From NCBI RefSeq assembly GCF_003096355.1, contig NZ_QEKI01000001.1, positions 1 through 64,000 on the forward strand: a DNA stretch of 64,000 bases, given 5' to 3'. The position numbers and the translations under genes were made by a program. Of the stretch, positions 50,041-59,209 are shown piece after piece. Source of the stretch: Pontibacter virosus (GTDB lineage: Bacteria > Bacteroidota > Bacteroidia > Cytophagales > Hymenobacteraceae). Below the pieces are notes generated by a model. It saw nothing but the letters and a program-made list of their open reading frames with translations, was not told the origin of the DNA and searched no databases. Positions within the stretch are counted from its first letter, which is position 1. Each line of letters starts with the position of its first letter.

Positions 50041-52308
50041 TTACAGCTTCTGTACTTTCAGCCTCAAGCTGTTTGTTACAACCGACACGGAGCTTAAGGC
50101 CATGGCCGCGCCTGCGATCATAGGATCCAGCAGGAAGCCATACAGCGGATAAAGCACCCCTGCCGCAATCGGAATACCTATCAGGTTATAGATAAAGGCC
50201 CAGAATAAATTCTGTTTGATTGCCCGTACTGTTTGCTTTGACAGCTTTAGTGCTTTAGGAACCTGCTGCAGGTCTGAGGAAATCAAAGTCATCTTAGCCA
50301 CATCAATGGCTATGTCTGATCCCTTGCCCATCGCAATACTTACATTAGCCTGTGCCAGGGCATGTGAATCATTGATACCATCCCCTACCATGGCTACGAT
50401 CTTGCCTTGCGCTTGCAATTCTTTTACAAAAGCCGCTTTATCAGATGGCAAAACCTCGGCTCTGTAACTCTTTATACCTACCTGCGCTGCCACACTTGCG
50501 GCTGTTTGCTGGTTATCACCAGTGAGCATATACACCTCAACCCCTTGCGCCTGCAATGCCTGTATGGCAGCCGCTGAACTTGGCTTAACTTGGTCTGCAA
50601 TGGCTATCAAAGCTACAGCATTCTGACTCTCTGTAAAGAAGATAACCGTTTTGGCTTCAGCCCTCAAAGCATCTGCGAGCTGGACCAACTTAGGTTCAAC
50701 ATGTACCCCTTCTTCTTCTAAGAGCTTGTGGTTACCCGCTAAATACTGGGTGCCGTGTAGGGAGGCTTTAACTCCGCGCCCTGTTATACTATCAAACGCA
50801 TCCAGTTCCAGTGACTTTACCTCCAGGTTTTTCAGATGCCGCACCACTGCCTCAGCAAGCGGGTGCTCTGACTGCATTTCCAACGACAATAGCACGGTTT
50901 GTAGGTTTTGTTTGTGGGCACTCGCTTCATCAGCCCACACCACATCCGTCACCACCGGTTTGCCCTCTGTGATGGTGCCTGTCTTATCGAGAACGACAGC
51001 ATTTACTTTATGTGCCTGCTCCAGGCTTTCCGCATCCTTTATCAGAATGCCGTTTTCAGCACCTTTGCCTACGCCCACCATAATAGCAGTTGGTGTTGCC
51101 AAGCCCAGAGCACATGGGCAGGCAATAACAAGGACAGTCACCAGAGCCAGTAGGGCCTGAGTCAGCGCATTGTCGCCGCCGAGTACAAACCAAGCGGTAA
51201 AGCTAACCAGCGCTATCACCAGCACTACCGGTACAAATATACCAGCGATCTTATCAACCAGTTTTTGTACGGGAGCCTTAGAGCCTTGTGCTTCCTGTAC
51301 CATCCTGATGATCTGAGCCAACATGGTCTCACTTCCCACGCGCTCAGCCACAAACTGAAAGCTACCTTTCTGATTGATGGTTCCTGCATACACTTTGTCT
51401 CCTTGCTGCTTGGCAACCGGTACGGGTTCCCCTGAAATCATGGATTCGTCAACATAGGAAGTACCCCTCGCCACTTCTCCGTCCACAGGTATCTTCTCTC
51501 CGGCGCGTACCAGCAGCAGGTCTCCTTTCTGCACTTCAGAAACAGGCACCTCCCGCTCTTGGTCGCCCTCTACCAACCAAACAGTTTTGGGCTGTAGGCC
51601 TATCAGCTTCTTAATGGCGGTGGAGGTATTGGATTTGGCCCTCTCCTCCAACAGCTTGCCCAGCATAATGAACACGATTACGACAGCAGCAGCCTCAAAG
51701 TATACGTGCGGATGTAGTCCCCGTGTATGCCAGAACTCAGGGAAGAAGGTGTTAAACATGCTGAAGAGGAAGGCAATGCCTGTGCTCAACGACACCAGCG
51801 TGTCCATGTTCGCCTTCCCGTTTTTCGCTTGCTTGAAAGCATTGATAAAGAAGTTTCGGCCAAAGTAAAACAGTACCGGCGCGCTAAGCACCATCATGAT
51901 CCAGTTTCCGTAAGGCATGTCCATAAAGAACATCCCGATGATAAACACCGGCAGGGTAAGTATTGCCGCTGCGATAGTTCTCTTCTTCAGCGCCTGGTAA
52001 CGGTTATACTGCTCCTCTTCCTGCTTTTCCTGGGCATTTTCCTGATCAATGATCAAGTCAAAGCCTATTTCCTGCACATTCTTCTGTATATCGGTAAGAG
52101 CAATCTGGTCAGGGTCATAAGACACCTGCAGTGTCTGGGAGGCGAAGTTCACTGCCGCTTGTGATACGCCTGGCTGTGCACCCACCATGGACTCCACACT
52201 TAAGGCACAGGAGGCACAACTCATACCTGTAACAGGGAGAGACGCCTTCTGCAGCTTTACAGCATGTTGGCTTGCGGATTTATCAGAGATCAGCACTTTA
52301 TTCTCCAT
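50041..52308 (-). CDS. copA: CopA-type Cu(I)-exporting P1B ATPase
   Basis: A 755-residue pump. N-terminal HMA domain with GMSCASC (C31, C34). A short linker with QENAQEKQEEEQYNRYQAL. Actuator SGEPVP. Transport motif CPCALGLATPTAIMVG, typical of copper ATPases. Phosphorylation site DKTGTITEG, hinge GDGINDSHALAQA, and C-terminal helices with NLIGIPIAAGVLYP. It exports Cu(I) from the cytoplasm. Divergent -7 elements lie between it and the HYC_CC_PP gene, and the whole island (chaperone, CopA, Cus pump, YHS, DUF3347) is consistent with copper or silver. Confidence 0.96.
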   Translation of the reverse strand: MENKVLISDKSASQHAVKLQKASLPVTGMSCASCALSVESMVGAQPGVSQAAVNFASQTLQVSYDPDQIALTDIQKNVQEIGFDLIIDQENAQEKQEEEQYNRYQALKKRTIAAAILTLPVFIIGMFFMDMPYGNWIMMVLSAPVLFYFGRNFFINAFKQAKNGKANMDTLVSLSTGIAFLFSMFNTFFPEFWHTRGLHPHVYFEAAAVVIVFIMLGKLLEERAKSNTSTAIKKLIGLQPKTVWLVEGDQEREVPVSEVQKGDLLLVRAGEKIPVDGEVARGTSYVDESMISGEPVPVAKQQGDKVYAGTINQKGSFQFVAERVGSETMLAQIIRMVQEAQGSKAPVQKLVDKIAGIFVPVVLVIALVSFTAWFVLGGDNALTQALLALVTVLVIACPCALGLATPTAIMVGVGKGAENGILIKDAESLEQAHKVNAVVLDKTGTITEGKPVVTDVVWADEASAHKQNLQTVLLSLEMQSEHPLAEAVVRHLKNLEVKSLELDAFDSITGRGVKASLHGTQYLAGNHKLLEEEGVHVEPKLVQLADALRAEAKTVIFFTESQNAVALIAIADQVKPSSAAAIQALQAQGVEVYMLTGDNQQTAASVAAQVGIKSYRAEVLPSDKAAFVKELQAQGKIVAMVGDGINDSHALAQANVSIAMGKGSDIAIDVAKMTLISSDLQQVPKALKLSKQTVRAIKQNLFWAFIYNLIGIPIAAGVLYPLYGFLLDPMIAGAAMALSSVSVVTNSLRLKVQKL

Positions 52309-52718
52309 ATTCCATTCGTTTTATCTTTCTTGATGGTACAAAGGTACATGCTGCCTTTACCCAGGCTGTTATACAATTTCAGCTAAGATTTACAGATTTT
52401 ATCAAACAGGCCCTTGGAAAGCCAGTAGAGTTCTAGAAGGTATAGTTGCCCATGCAACACACCATCTTCTGTAAGTTCGACTCACAGCCACGGTACTCAT
52501 CTGTTGTTTTACGAAGACAGCGTTATTTTATTACTGGAGTAAGGGAACCATAAACCGTTCGTCCTGTTCTACAGGAAGGGTGCAAACCTGTTTTTCCGCT
52601 TTCGCGGCTTGGGTAGCTGTAAGGCTTGGCAAGCGTGCACGAAAAATATGTAAAAAAAATAGCTAATTATATAACATACCCAGTTGCCCCTGTTGTACCT
52701 TTGTGGTAAGGTACCATT
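52309..52718. promoter_or_regulatory. Divergent promoter region of the copper island
   Basis: A 410-bp gap without genes. TACCTTTG occurs on the minus strand (52339-52346) 30 bp before copA and on the plus strand (52696-52703) 15 bp before the HYC_CC_PP gene. Around the plus-strand element GTACC/GGTAC (52695-52699 and 52710-52714) forms a small dyad that could be an operator. A small CCGC/GCGG hairpin at about 52597-52608 is also present. The middle holds nothing else I can name. Confidence 0.55.
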
Positions 52719-53147
52719 ATGAAAACTCTTCACCGGATCATATTGCTAACGTTAGCCCTGCTGGTGCTTGTCTCCTCGACAGGTGTTACAGTAGGTATGC
52801 ATCTATGTGCCGGGGAGATACGTGATTTAAGTTTCTACGGGCAGGCTGAAGATTGCCCGATGGAGCAGATGAAAGAAACGCTGCCTCCTTGCCACATTCC
52901 TCAAGATACCAAAGAAAAAAGCTGCTGTGAAGACCACCAGTTTGTGGTAGAGCGCCTGGATATAGCCTCTGACACAAAGGCGCTTGCGCTCAATAAAACA
53001 CTGGATCTTAAATTCATCGCCGCTGTGAAAGTGGTGATCCTGCAGCTTTTTGCACTTCAGGATGAGTTAAAACCTGCTTACGCACTTTATACTTCCCCTC
53101 CCATTGCCCGGGACATACCTGTTCTGGTGCAGTCCTTCCTTATATAA
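52719..53147 (+). CDS. HYC_CC_PP family exported protein
   Basis: A 142-residue protein with a signal peptide (MKTLHRIILLTLALLVLVSS). Family marks in order: MHLCAGE near residue 30, DCPMEQ, the vicinal cysteine motif SCCEDH near 68, and the double proline SPPIARDIPVLVQSFLI at the end. Small metal-ligand-rich periplasmic proteins of this type stand before cus-type pumps in Bacteroidota. Role: probably a copper sensor or buffer in the envelope (inferred). First gene of the plus-strand Cus series. Confidence 0.88.
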   Translation: MKTLHRIILLTLALLVLVSSTGVTVGMHLCAGEIRDLSFYGQAEDCPMEQMKETLPPCHIPQDTKEKSCCEDHQFVVERLDIASDTKALALNKTLDLKFIAAVKVVILQLFALQDELKPAYALYTSPPIARDIPVLVQSFLI

Positions 53148-53299
53148 CCTTACAGGCTTGTAAGTACCTTTACAATAGGCGCAGTTGTGACCTTGTGACA
53201 CTGCGTTGGTAGCAACGCTACCCTGTTCTTTGGTACTGTCCCCCTTTTCAGCCGTTTCAAGCGGCTGCTAGTCATTTCTATTAAGGTTATTTTAATTCC

Positions 53300-54580
53300 A
53301 TGATCGAAAAGTTAATTTCCTTTTCGCTCCGCAACCGCATAATGGTGTTGCTCATTGCAGCATCGCTGTTTGGCTGGGGCCTTTATTCTGTACAGACAAA
53401 CAAAGTGGATGCCATTCCCGATTTGTCTGAAAACCAGGTGATTGTCTTTACTGAGTGGATGGGCCGAAGCCCTCAGCTGGTGGAAGACCAGATTACCTAT
53501 CCGCTTGTTACGAATTTGCAGGGCCTGCCCGAGGTAAAATATGTGCGGGGAACCTCCATGTTCGGCATGAGTTTTATCTATGTCATCTTTGAGGATGAGA
53601 CAGACGTGTACTGGGCCCGCACACGGGTATTGGAACGCCTGAATTCTGTGGGTAATATGCTGCCTCAAGATGCCACGCCCACCCTGGGGCCAGATGGCAC
53701 CGGTGTAGGGCATATCCTGTGGTATACGTTGGAGGCCCCTGGCATGGACCTGGGCGAGCAGCGTGCCGTGCAGGACTGGTATGTGAAATTCGCACTGCAA
53801 AACGTGGCAGGGGTCAGTGAGGTGGCTTCTTTCGGTGGCTTCCAAAAGCAGTACCAGCTCACTCTTGACCCTAACAAGTTAACCTATTACAACCTCTCCG
53901 TTCCACAGGTGATACAAGCCGTGCGGGCTAATAACAACGAAGCAGGTGGCCGCAAGTTTGAACTATCCGACATCGGCTATATCATAAAAACAACCGGTTA
54001 CCTGGAGTCTGCCCAAGAGATAGAGAACATTTCTGTTGCTACCAACAATACCATCCCGGTACGGGTGAAAGATGTAGCTTCGGTGCAGATGACAGGCGAG
54101 AGCCGCCTGGGCATCTTTGACCTAAATGGGGAAGGTGAGGCCGTTGGTGGTATCATCGTGATGCGCTACGGTGAGAATGCAGAGGAGGTAATCCAGAATG
54201 TCAAGGTGAAGATGGAAGAAGTAGCCAAAGGCCTGCCTGAAGGCATGAAGTTCAAGATTGTCTACGACCGCAGCGGGCTTATCAATGAAAGCATAGACTC
54301 TGTTCGGAATACCCTGATTGAGGAAATGATTGTAGCCTCGCTCGTGGTGCTCCTTTTTCTCTTCCACTGGCGCAGCGCCCTGGTGATTATGATCCAGTTG
54401 CCCCTCTCCGTTGCCATTGGCTTTATCCTGCTCAACGCCTTCGGAATCTCCTCCAACATCATGTCCCTGACAGGCATTGCCCTCTCCATTGGTGTGATTG
54501 TGGATGACGCCATCGTGATGGTGGAAAACGCATACCGGCACCTGGCCGATGCGACGAAAGGCAAACCGTGGGAGGATTAA
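53300..54580 (+). CDS. cusA: CusA-type RND copper/silver pump, N-terminal part (gene interrupted)
   Basis: 426 residues covering membrane helices 1-4 and the first periplasmic part of an HME4-type pump (MIEKLISFSLRNRIMVLLIA; helix 4 motif SIGVIVDDAIVMVEN). The frame ends in GKPWED with TAATAA. The rest of the pump continues in the same frame at 54602: there are only two stop codons and five other codons (SAFKN R) before the ATG. Together the two parts make about 1060 residues, the normal CusA length, so one ancestral gene has been interrupted by a small in-frame insertion carrying tandem stops. Either a pseudogene or a two-piece pump. Confidence 0.85.
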   Translation: MIEKLISFSLRNRIMVLLIAASLFGWGLYSVQTNKVDAIPDLSENQVIVFTEWMGRSPQLVEDQITYPLVTNLQGLPEVKYVRGTSMFGMSFIYVIFEDETDVYWARTRVLERLNSVGNMLPQDATPTLGPDGTGVGHILWYTLEAPGMDLGEQRAVQDWYVKFALQNVAGVSEVASFGGFQKQYQLTLDPNKLTYYNLSVPQVIQAVRANNNEAGGRKFELSDIGYIIKTTGYLESAQEIENISVATNNTIPVRVKDVASVQMTGESRLGIFDLNGEGEAVGGIIVMRYGENAEEVIQNVKVKMEEVAKGLPEGMKFKIVYDRSGLINESIDSVRNTLIEEMIVASLVVLLFLFHWRSALVIMIQLPLSVAIGFILLNAFGISSNIMSLTGIALSIGVIVDDAIVMVENAYRHLADATKGKPWED

Positions 54581-54601
54581 TAATCTGCATTCAAAAACAG
54601 A

Positions 54602-56506
54602 ATGAACATGAAGTTATCAAAAGAAGATAGAATTCGAATCATAGAGAAGTCCAGCAGGCAGGTTGGGCCCAGCGTGTTCTGGAGCACGGTAATCATCATT
54701 GCCTCCTTTTTGCCGGTGTTCCTGCTCACCGGGCAGGAAGGCAAGCTGTTCGGACCACTGGCCTGGACAAAAACCTTTATATTGGTAGTGGACGCCGTGG
54801 TGGCCATCACGCTTACGCCCGTCCTGATCTCATTTTTCCTGAAAGGAAAGTTTAAGGAGGAGAGTGCGAACCCTATTAACCGAGGGCTGGAGAAGGTGTA
54901 TGGCCCTATATTGAAATGGTGCCTGAAGTGGCGTAAAACGACACTAGGTGTTAATATCCTGGCGCTTGCGGTCTCTATTCCGATGTTGTTTAGCTTGGGC
55001 ACAGAGTTCATGCCGCCGTTGGATGAGGGCTCTATCCTTTTCATGCCCGTCACGCTGCCGGATATTTCCAACGCAGAGGCCAAACGAATCCTGCAGGTAC
55101 AGGACAAGATCATCAAGTCCGTGCCCGAAGTGGAAAGTGTGTTGGGTAAGGCCGGACGAGCCAGCACCGCTACAGATAACTCCCCTATCAGCATGATTGA
55201 GACCATCATCATGCTAAAGCCGGAGTCGGAATGGCGCGAAGGTATCACCAAGCAGGATATCATCCAGGAGCTGGATGCCAAGCTGCAGATACCGGGCGTG
55301 GTGAACGGCTGGACCCAGCCCATTATCAACCGCATCAACATGTTGGCTACTGGTATCCGCACCGATGTGGGCGTGAAAGTGTACGGCCAGAACCTGGACT
55401 CTATCGCGGCAGTATCTGAAAAGGTGAGGACAGCGCTAAATGGGATCCCGGGTGTAAACGACCTGTACGTGGAGCCGATTACGGGCGGTAAGTACCTGGA
55501 GATTGACATTAACCGCGAAGCCCTAGGCCGCTATGGGCTGACGGTGGACGATGTGAACATGATTGTGGAGTCCGCCTTAGGTGGCACGCCTATCGGCAAC
55601 ACCATTGAGGGGCGCGAGCGTTTCTCCATTAACGTGCGGCTGGCACAGGAGTACCGTAACAGTGTAGAGCGGATCGGGCGGATCCCGATCCAGACTTCGT
55701 CGGCTGGTACTGTGCCTTTGTCCTCTGTGGCAACTGTCCGGTTTACAGACGGGCCGCCCATGATTAACTCTGAGAATGCACAGCTGCGCGGGGCGGTGTT
55801 GTTTAACGTGCGCGACCGTGACCTGGGCAGCACCGTACAGGAAGCCATCGAAAAAATCAATACCGAGGTAACGGGCATACCGGATGGCTACTATCTGGAG
55901 TGGAGCGGCCAATGGGAGAACCAGGTGCGCGCTAACAACACGCTCAAGATCATCATTCCGCTGGTGCTGGTGATCATCCTGCTCATTCTCTATTTCTCCT
56001 TTAAGTCCATGAAGGAGGCCCTCATCAACCTGGGGACCATTCCGTTTGCCCTGATCGGTGGAGTCTACATCGTCTACTTTTATGGCGTGAACTTGTCGGT
56101 GGCCGTGGCCGTGGGCTTTATCGCCCTGTTTGGCTTGGCGATGGAGACCAGCATGCTGATGATCGTGTACCTGAACGAGGCGATGCAACAGCTGGTGGCT
56201 ATCAAAGGCAACTCTTCAGACACCATCACCAAGCAGGATATCCGTGACTATGTGTTCATGGGGGCCGCCAAGCGTCTTCGTCCGAAGATTATGACGGTGT
56301 CGGTGTCCTTGTTCGGCCTTGTTCCAGTGCTCTGGGCCACGGGTGTAGGTTCTGATATCATGCTTCCCATTGTGCTCCCACTGATCGGGGGGGTGTTCAC
56401 CTCTTCCATCCATATCCTGCTGGTAACGCCGGTAGTGTTTGAGATGACAAAAGAATATGAATTAAGAAAACACGGCAAGTTAGAGATATACGATGTTAAG
56501 CATTAA
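54602..56506 (+). CDS. cusA: CusA-type RND pump, C-terminal part (gene interrupted)
   Basis: 634 residues: MNMKLSKEDRIRIIEKSSRQ then helix 5-6 (VGPSVFWSTVIIIASFLPVF, GQEGKLFGPLAWTK), the second periplasmic region, and helices 7-12 (FGLAMETSMLMIVYLNEA). It is in the same reading frame as the upstream part, separated by TAATAA plus a few codons. No good Shine-Dalgarno is seen before its ATG, although Bacteroidota often lack one. The junction lies in the cytoplasmic loop between helices 4 and 5, so two polypeptides could in principle assemble. The 3' end overlaps cusC by 14 bp. Confidence 0.85.
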   Translation: MNMKLSKEDRIRIIEKSSRQVGPSVFWSTVIIIASFLPVFLLTGQEGKLFGPLAWTKTFILVVDAVVAITLTPVLISFFLKGKFKEESANPINRGLEKVYGPILKWCLKWRKTTLGVNILALAVSIPMLFSLGTEFMPPLDEGSILFMPVTLPDISNAEAKRILQVQDKIIKSVPEVESVLGKAGRASTATDNSPISMIETIIMLKPESEWREGITKQDIIQELDAKLQIPGVVNGWTQPIINRINMLATGIRTDVGVKVYGQNLDSIAAVSEKVRTALNGIPGVNDLYVEPITGGKYLEIDINREALGRYGLTVDDVNMIVESALGGTPIGNTIEGRERFSINVRLAQEYRNSVERIGRIPIQTSSAGTVPLSSVATVRFTDGPPMINSENAQLRGAVLFNVRDRDLGSTVQEAIEKINTEVTGIPDGYYLEWSGQWENQVRANNTLKIIIPLVLVIILLILYFSFKSMKEALINLGTIPFALIGGVYIVYFYGVNLSVAVAVGFIALFGLAMETSMLMIVYLNEAMQQLVAIKGNSSDTITKQDIRDYVFMGAAKRLRPKIMTVSVSLFGLVPVLWATGVGSDIMLPIVLPLIGGVFTSSIHILLVTPVVFEMTKEYELRKHGKLEIYDVKH

Positions 56507-57755
56507 GAAAATAAGTTGGTTGTTTGTGTTTGTAATGCTGTTGGCCAGCACTCCGGTGCTGGCCCAACAGCAGCCAACCATGAACCTGGATAGTGTGCTG
56601 CAGCGCATTAGCAACAATAATCCGATGTTGCAGATGTACGAAAGCAGGTCCAAAGCCATGGATGCCTATGCTGAAGGGGCAAAAAGCTGGATGGCTCCTA
56701 TGGTGGGAGGCGGTGTGTTCATGGCTCCGTATCCTGGTGCTGAAGTAATGGAAGACCGTGATAAAGGCTCTCTTATGGTTTCGGCCGAGCAGGATATTCC
56801 AAACCCGATAAAGCTGCGTGCCAAGGAGAAGTACATGAAGTCCAAAGCAGGCATTGAGCAGGCAGCCCGAGATGTGACCTATAATGAGCTGCGTGCGCAG
56901 GCCAAGACAGCGTACTACAATTGGGTGGTGCTGGAAAAACAAATGGATGTGCTACAGGAAAATGAGCGTATCATGGAATACATGCTGAAGCTAGCCCGCA
57001 TACGCTACCCCTATAGCCAAGGTAAACTAGGGGGTGTTTACAAAGCAGAAGCCAGGCTGCATGAAGTGCAGAACATGCAGGTGATGACGGCTTCGCAGAT
57101 TGAGCAACAGAACGTGCAGCTCAATATCCTCATGAACCTGCCCAAGGACCAGAAGTACAAGATCGACACCACGGTGTTTGTACCTGAGCCTGCCTTACTT
57201 GCCGTTGATACCACCTACCTGACTGATGCCCGCAGCGACGTACGTCAGCTCGACAGGACGATTGAATCCATGCAGCTAAATGTGCAAATGGAAAAGCTGG
57301 AGCGCCTGCCGGACTTTAAACTGCGCTTCGACCATATGTACCCGCGCGATGCGATGATGCCGCAACAGTTCACAGCGATGGGCATGATCTCGATTCCGAT
57401 AGCGCCATGGTCGTCGAAAATGTACAAGGCCAACACCAAAGCCATGAACCTGGAGATACAGAGCATGCAGCGCGAGCGCGAAGCTATTCTGAATGAGGCG
57501 CAGGGTATGGCCCGTAACATGGCACTAGAGCTGAACACGATGCGACAGCAGGTGGAAAACTACGAGAAAAGGATCATCCCGGCTTTCAAGAAGAACTATG
57601 ATGTGACCATGCTGGCCTACGAGCAGAATAATGAAGAACTCCCTTTGGTTATTGACGCGTGGGAATCGCTGAACATGGCGCAGATGGAATACCTCAAGAT
57701 CCTGCAGTCGCTCTTCCAGATGGCAGTGAATTATGAAAAAGAGATAGAGAGATAA
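56493..57755 (+). CDS. CusC-like TolC-family outer-membrane channel
   Basis: A 420-residue protein with signal peptide MLSIKKISWLFVFVMLLAST and cleavage near VLAQQQ. It is made of long amphipathic helices (RAQAKTAYYNWVVLEKQMDV; second repeat AILNEAQGMARNMALELNTM). Methionine is unusually frequent (MLQMYESRSKAMDAY, MAPMVGGGVFMAPY, MMPQQFTAMGMI), as in copper/silver-handling exporters. It forms the outer-membrane duct for the Cus pump. The start codon lies 14 bp inside the end of cusA. Confidence 0.92.
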   Translation: MLSIKKISWLFVFVMLLASTPVLAQQQPTMNLDSVLQRISNNNPMLQMYESRSKAMDAYAEGAKSWMAPMVGGGVFMAPYPGAEVMEDRDKGSLMVSAEQDIPNPIKLRAKEKYMKSKAGIEQAARDVTYNELRAQAKTAYYNWVVLEKQMDVLQENERIMEYMLKLARIRYPYSQGKLGGVYKAEARLHEVQNMQVMTASQIEQQNVQLNILMNLPKDQKYKIDTTVFVPEPALLAVDTTYLTDARSDVRQLDRTIESMQLNVQMEKLERLPDFKLRFDHMYPRDAMMPQQFTAMGMISIPIAPWSSKMYKANTKAMNLEIQSMQREREAILNEAQGMARNMALELNTMRQQVENYEKRIIPAFKKNYDVTMLAYEQNNEELPLVIDAWESLNMAQMEYLKILQSLFQMAVNYEKEIER

Positions 57756-57763
57756 ATTGTGAA

Positions 57764-57812
57764 TGAGCGAATGTGTGAATCAAAACTCTTACGCACACAT
57801 TCACTCAATCAC
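57764..57812. repeat. Leader repeat of the first CusB gene
   Basis: TGAGCGAATGTGTG (57764-57777) pairs with CACACATTCACTCA (57794-57807), 13 of 14 bp. The 19-mer CACACATTCACTCAATCAC (57794-57812) recurs exactly at 59175-59193 before the second CusB gene, where TGAGTGAAT (59152-59160) pairs with ATTCACTCA (59180-59188). The duplicated hairpin leaders point to tandem duplication of the adaptor gene with its upstream segment. Confidence 0.7.
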
Positions 57813-57828
57813 GCAATCAAAATTAAAC

Positions 57829-59142
57829 ATGAAACGATACCTGAACATACTTTTCCTGGCGCTGGCTGTACTAGTGGCGGCCTGCAAGGGGGAAGACCAT
57901 AAGCATGCCGAGGGCGATACGGAATATACCTGCCCAATGCACCCGCAGATCGTGCAGAACAAGCCGGGCACCTGCCCTATTTGTGGCATGGACCTGGTGC
58001 CTAAATCGGCACACGGCGATGGCGTTGAGATCAACGAAGACCTGGCTTTCCTGCTGAAACCGACCAACAGCACTGTGATAGCCAGCATTGCAACTACCAA
58101 ACCGGAGCAAAAGACGGCAGAGGCAAGCATAAAAATGGATGGCATTATCACCTACGATCCGCGTCGTGTTTACTCGGTGCCGGCGCGGGTGGGCGGGCGC
58201 ATTGAGAAGCTGTTCGTGAAGTATAACTTCCAGCCGATCCGCAAAGGCCAAAAGTTGATGGAAGTATACAGCCCAGAGCTGATCACGGCACAGAAGGAAC
58301 TTCTATACCTGGTGCAGTCAGCTCCGGAGGACAAGCAGCTGGTACAGGCTGCCAGGCAAAAGCTGCAGTACTTGGGTGCTACCAGTGAACAAATCAACCG
58401 CCTTATAAGCCGCGGCGAAGAAAGCTATACTTTTGCCCTCTACAGTCCTTACGACGGTTACGTAATCGACCTGAACGCAACCGCTCCGGCAGCCACGGCA
58501 AGTATGGCCGCAGCGCCTGCAGCCAGCGCCGGCGGCGGCATGGACGCGATGGGCGGAGGCAGTGCAGCCACAGCCGCTGCACCAGCCACAGCCGCCGCAA
58601 CTCCGGCCGGACAAGCCATTCAGTTACGCGAAGGCATGTATGTAACAGTTGGACAACCGCTGGTGCGCGTAGTAAACGCAGAGCAGCTTTGGGCGGAGTT
58701 TAATGTACCTGCCGGCGAGATGAGCTCACTGGCAAAGGGCTCTCCTGTCCTGATTACTTTCCCGCAGCTTCCCGGCGAAAAACTGAAGGCAAAAGTAGAT
58801 TTCTTCCAGCCATTTTTTGATGAAGGAGAGAGTTTTGCGAAGGTGCGCGTTTATCTGCCACGAGACAACAGACAGGTGATGGTAGGTCAGCTGGTTAGTG
58901 CCGAAGCTACCTATACACCCGAAGCAGCGTTGTGGGTGCCCAAAGCAGCCGTACTCGATATCGGTACAAAAACAGTTGCCTTCAGAAAAGTGAATGGTGT
59001 GTTTGAGCCTGTTGCCGTTACCACAGGTGCTGTAGCAGGTGATCAGATCCAGATAAAATCCGGCTTAACACAAGCTGATGTGATCGCCACTAACGCACAG
59101 TTTATGGTAGATAGCGAAAGCTTTATCAAAGTCAGTAATTAA
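57829..59142 (+). CDS. CusB-type RND adaptor with N-terminal metal-binding domain (copy 1)
   Basis: 437 residues from the ATG at 57829 (MKRYLNILFLALAVLVAAC, lipobox ending in C19); an upstream ATG at 57763 lies in the hairpin leader and is not preferred. Heavy-metal-binding domain (about 30-60): YTCPMHPQIVQNKPGTCPIC then GMDLVPK. Then the adaptor core (RVGGRIEKLFVKYNFQPIRK), the helical hairpin, and an unusual low-complexity Ala/Gly/Thr/Met linker (about 215-265) inserted in the lipoyl/beta region. The end is ATNAQFMVDSESFIKVSN. It carries Cu or Ag to CusA and joins pump and channel in the periplasm. Confidence 0.92.
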   Translation: MKRYLNILFLALAVLVAACKGEDHKHAEGDTEYTCPMHPQIVQNKPGTCPICGMDLVPKSAHGDGVEINEDLAFLLKPTNSTVIASIATTKPEQKTAEASIKMDGIITYDPRRVYSVPARVGGRIEKLFVKYNFQPIRKGQKLMEVYSPELITAQKELLYLVQSAPEDKQLVQAARQKLQYLGATSEQINRLISRGEESYTFALYSPYDGYVIDLNATAPAATASMAAAPAASAGGGMDAMGGGSAATAAAPATAAATPAGQAIQLREGMYVTVGQPLVRVVNAEQLWAEFNVPAGEMSSLAKGSPVLITFPQLPGEKLKAKVDFFQPFFDEGESFAKVRVYLPRDNRQVMVGQLVSAEATYTPEAALWVPKAAVLDIGTKTVAFRKVNGVFEPVAVTTGAVAGDQIQIKSGLTQADVIATNAQFMVDSESFIKVSN

Positions 59143-59209
59143 AATTGTGACTGAGTGAATCTAAAGCACTTACTCACACATTCACTCAATCACTCATTCA
59201 AAAATAGAT

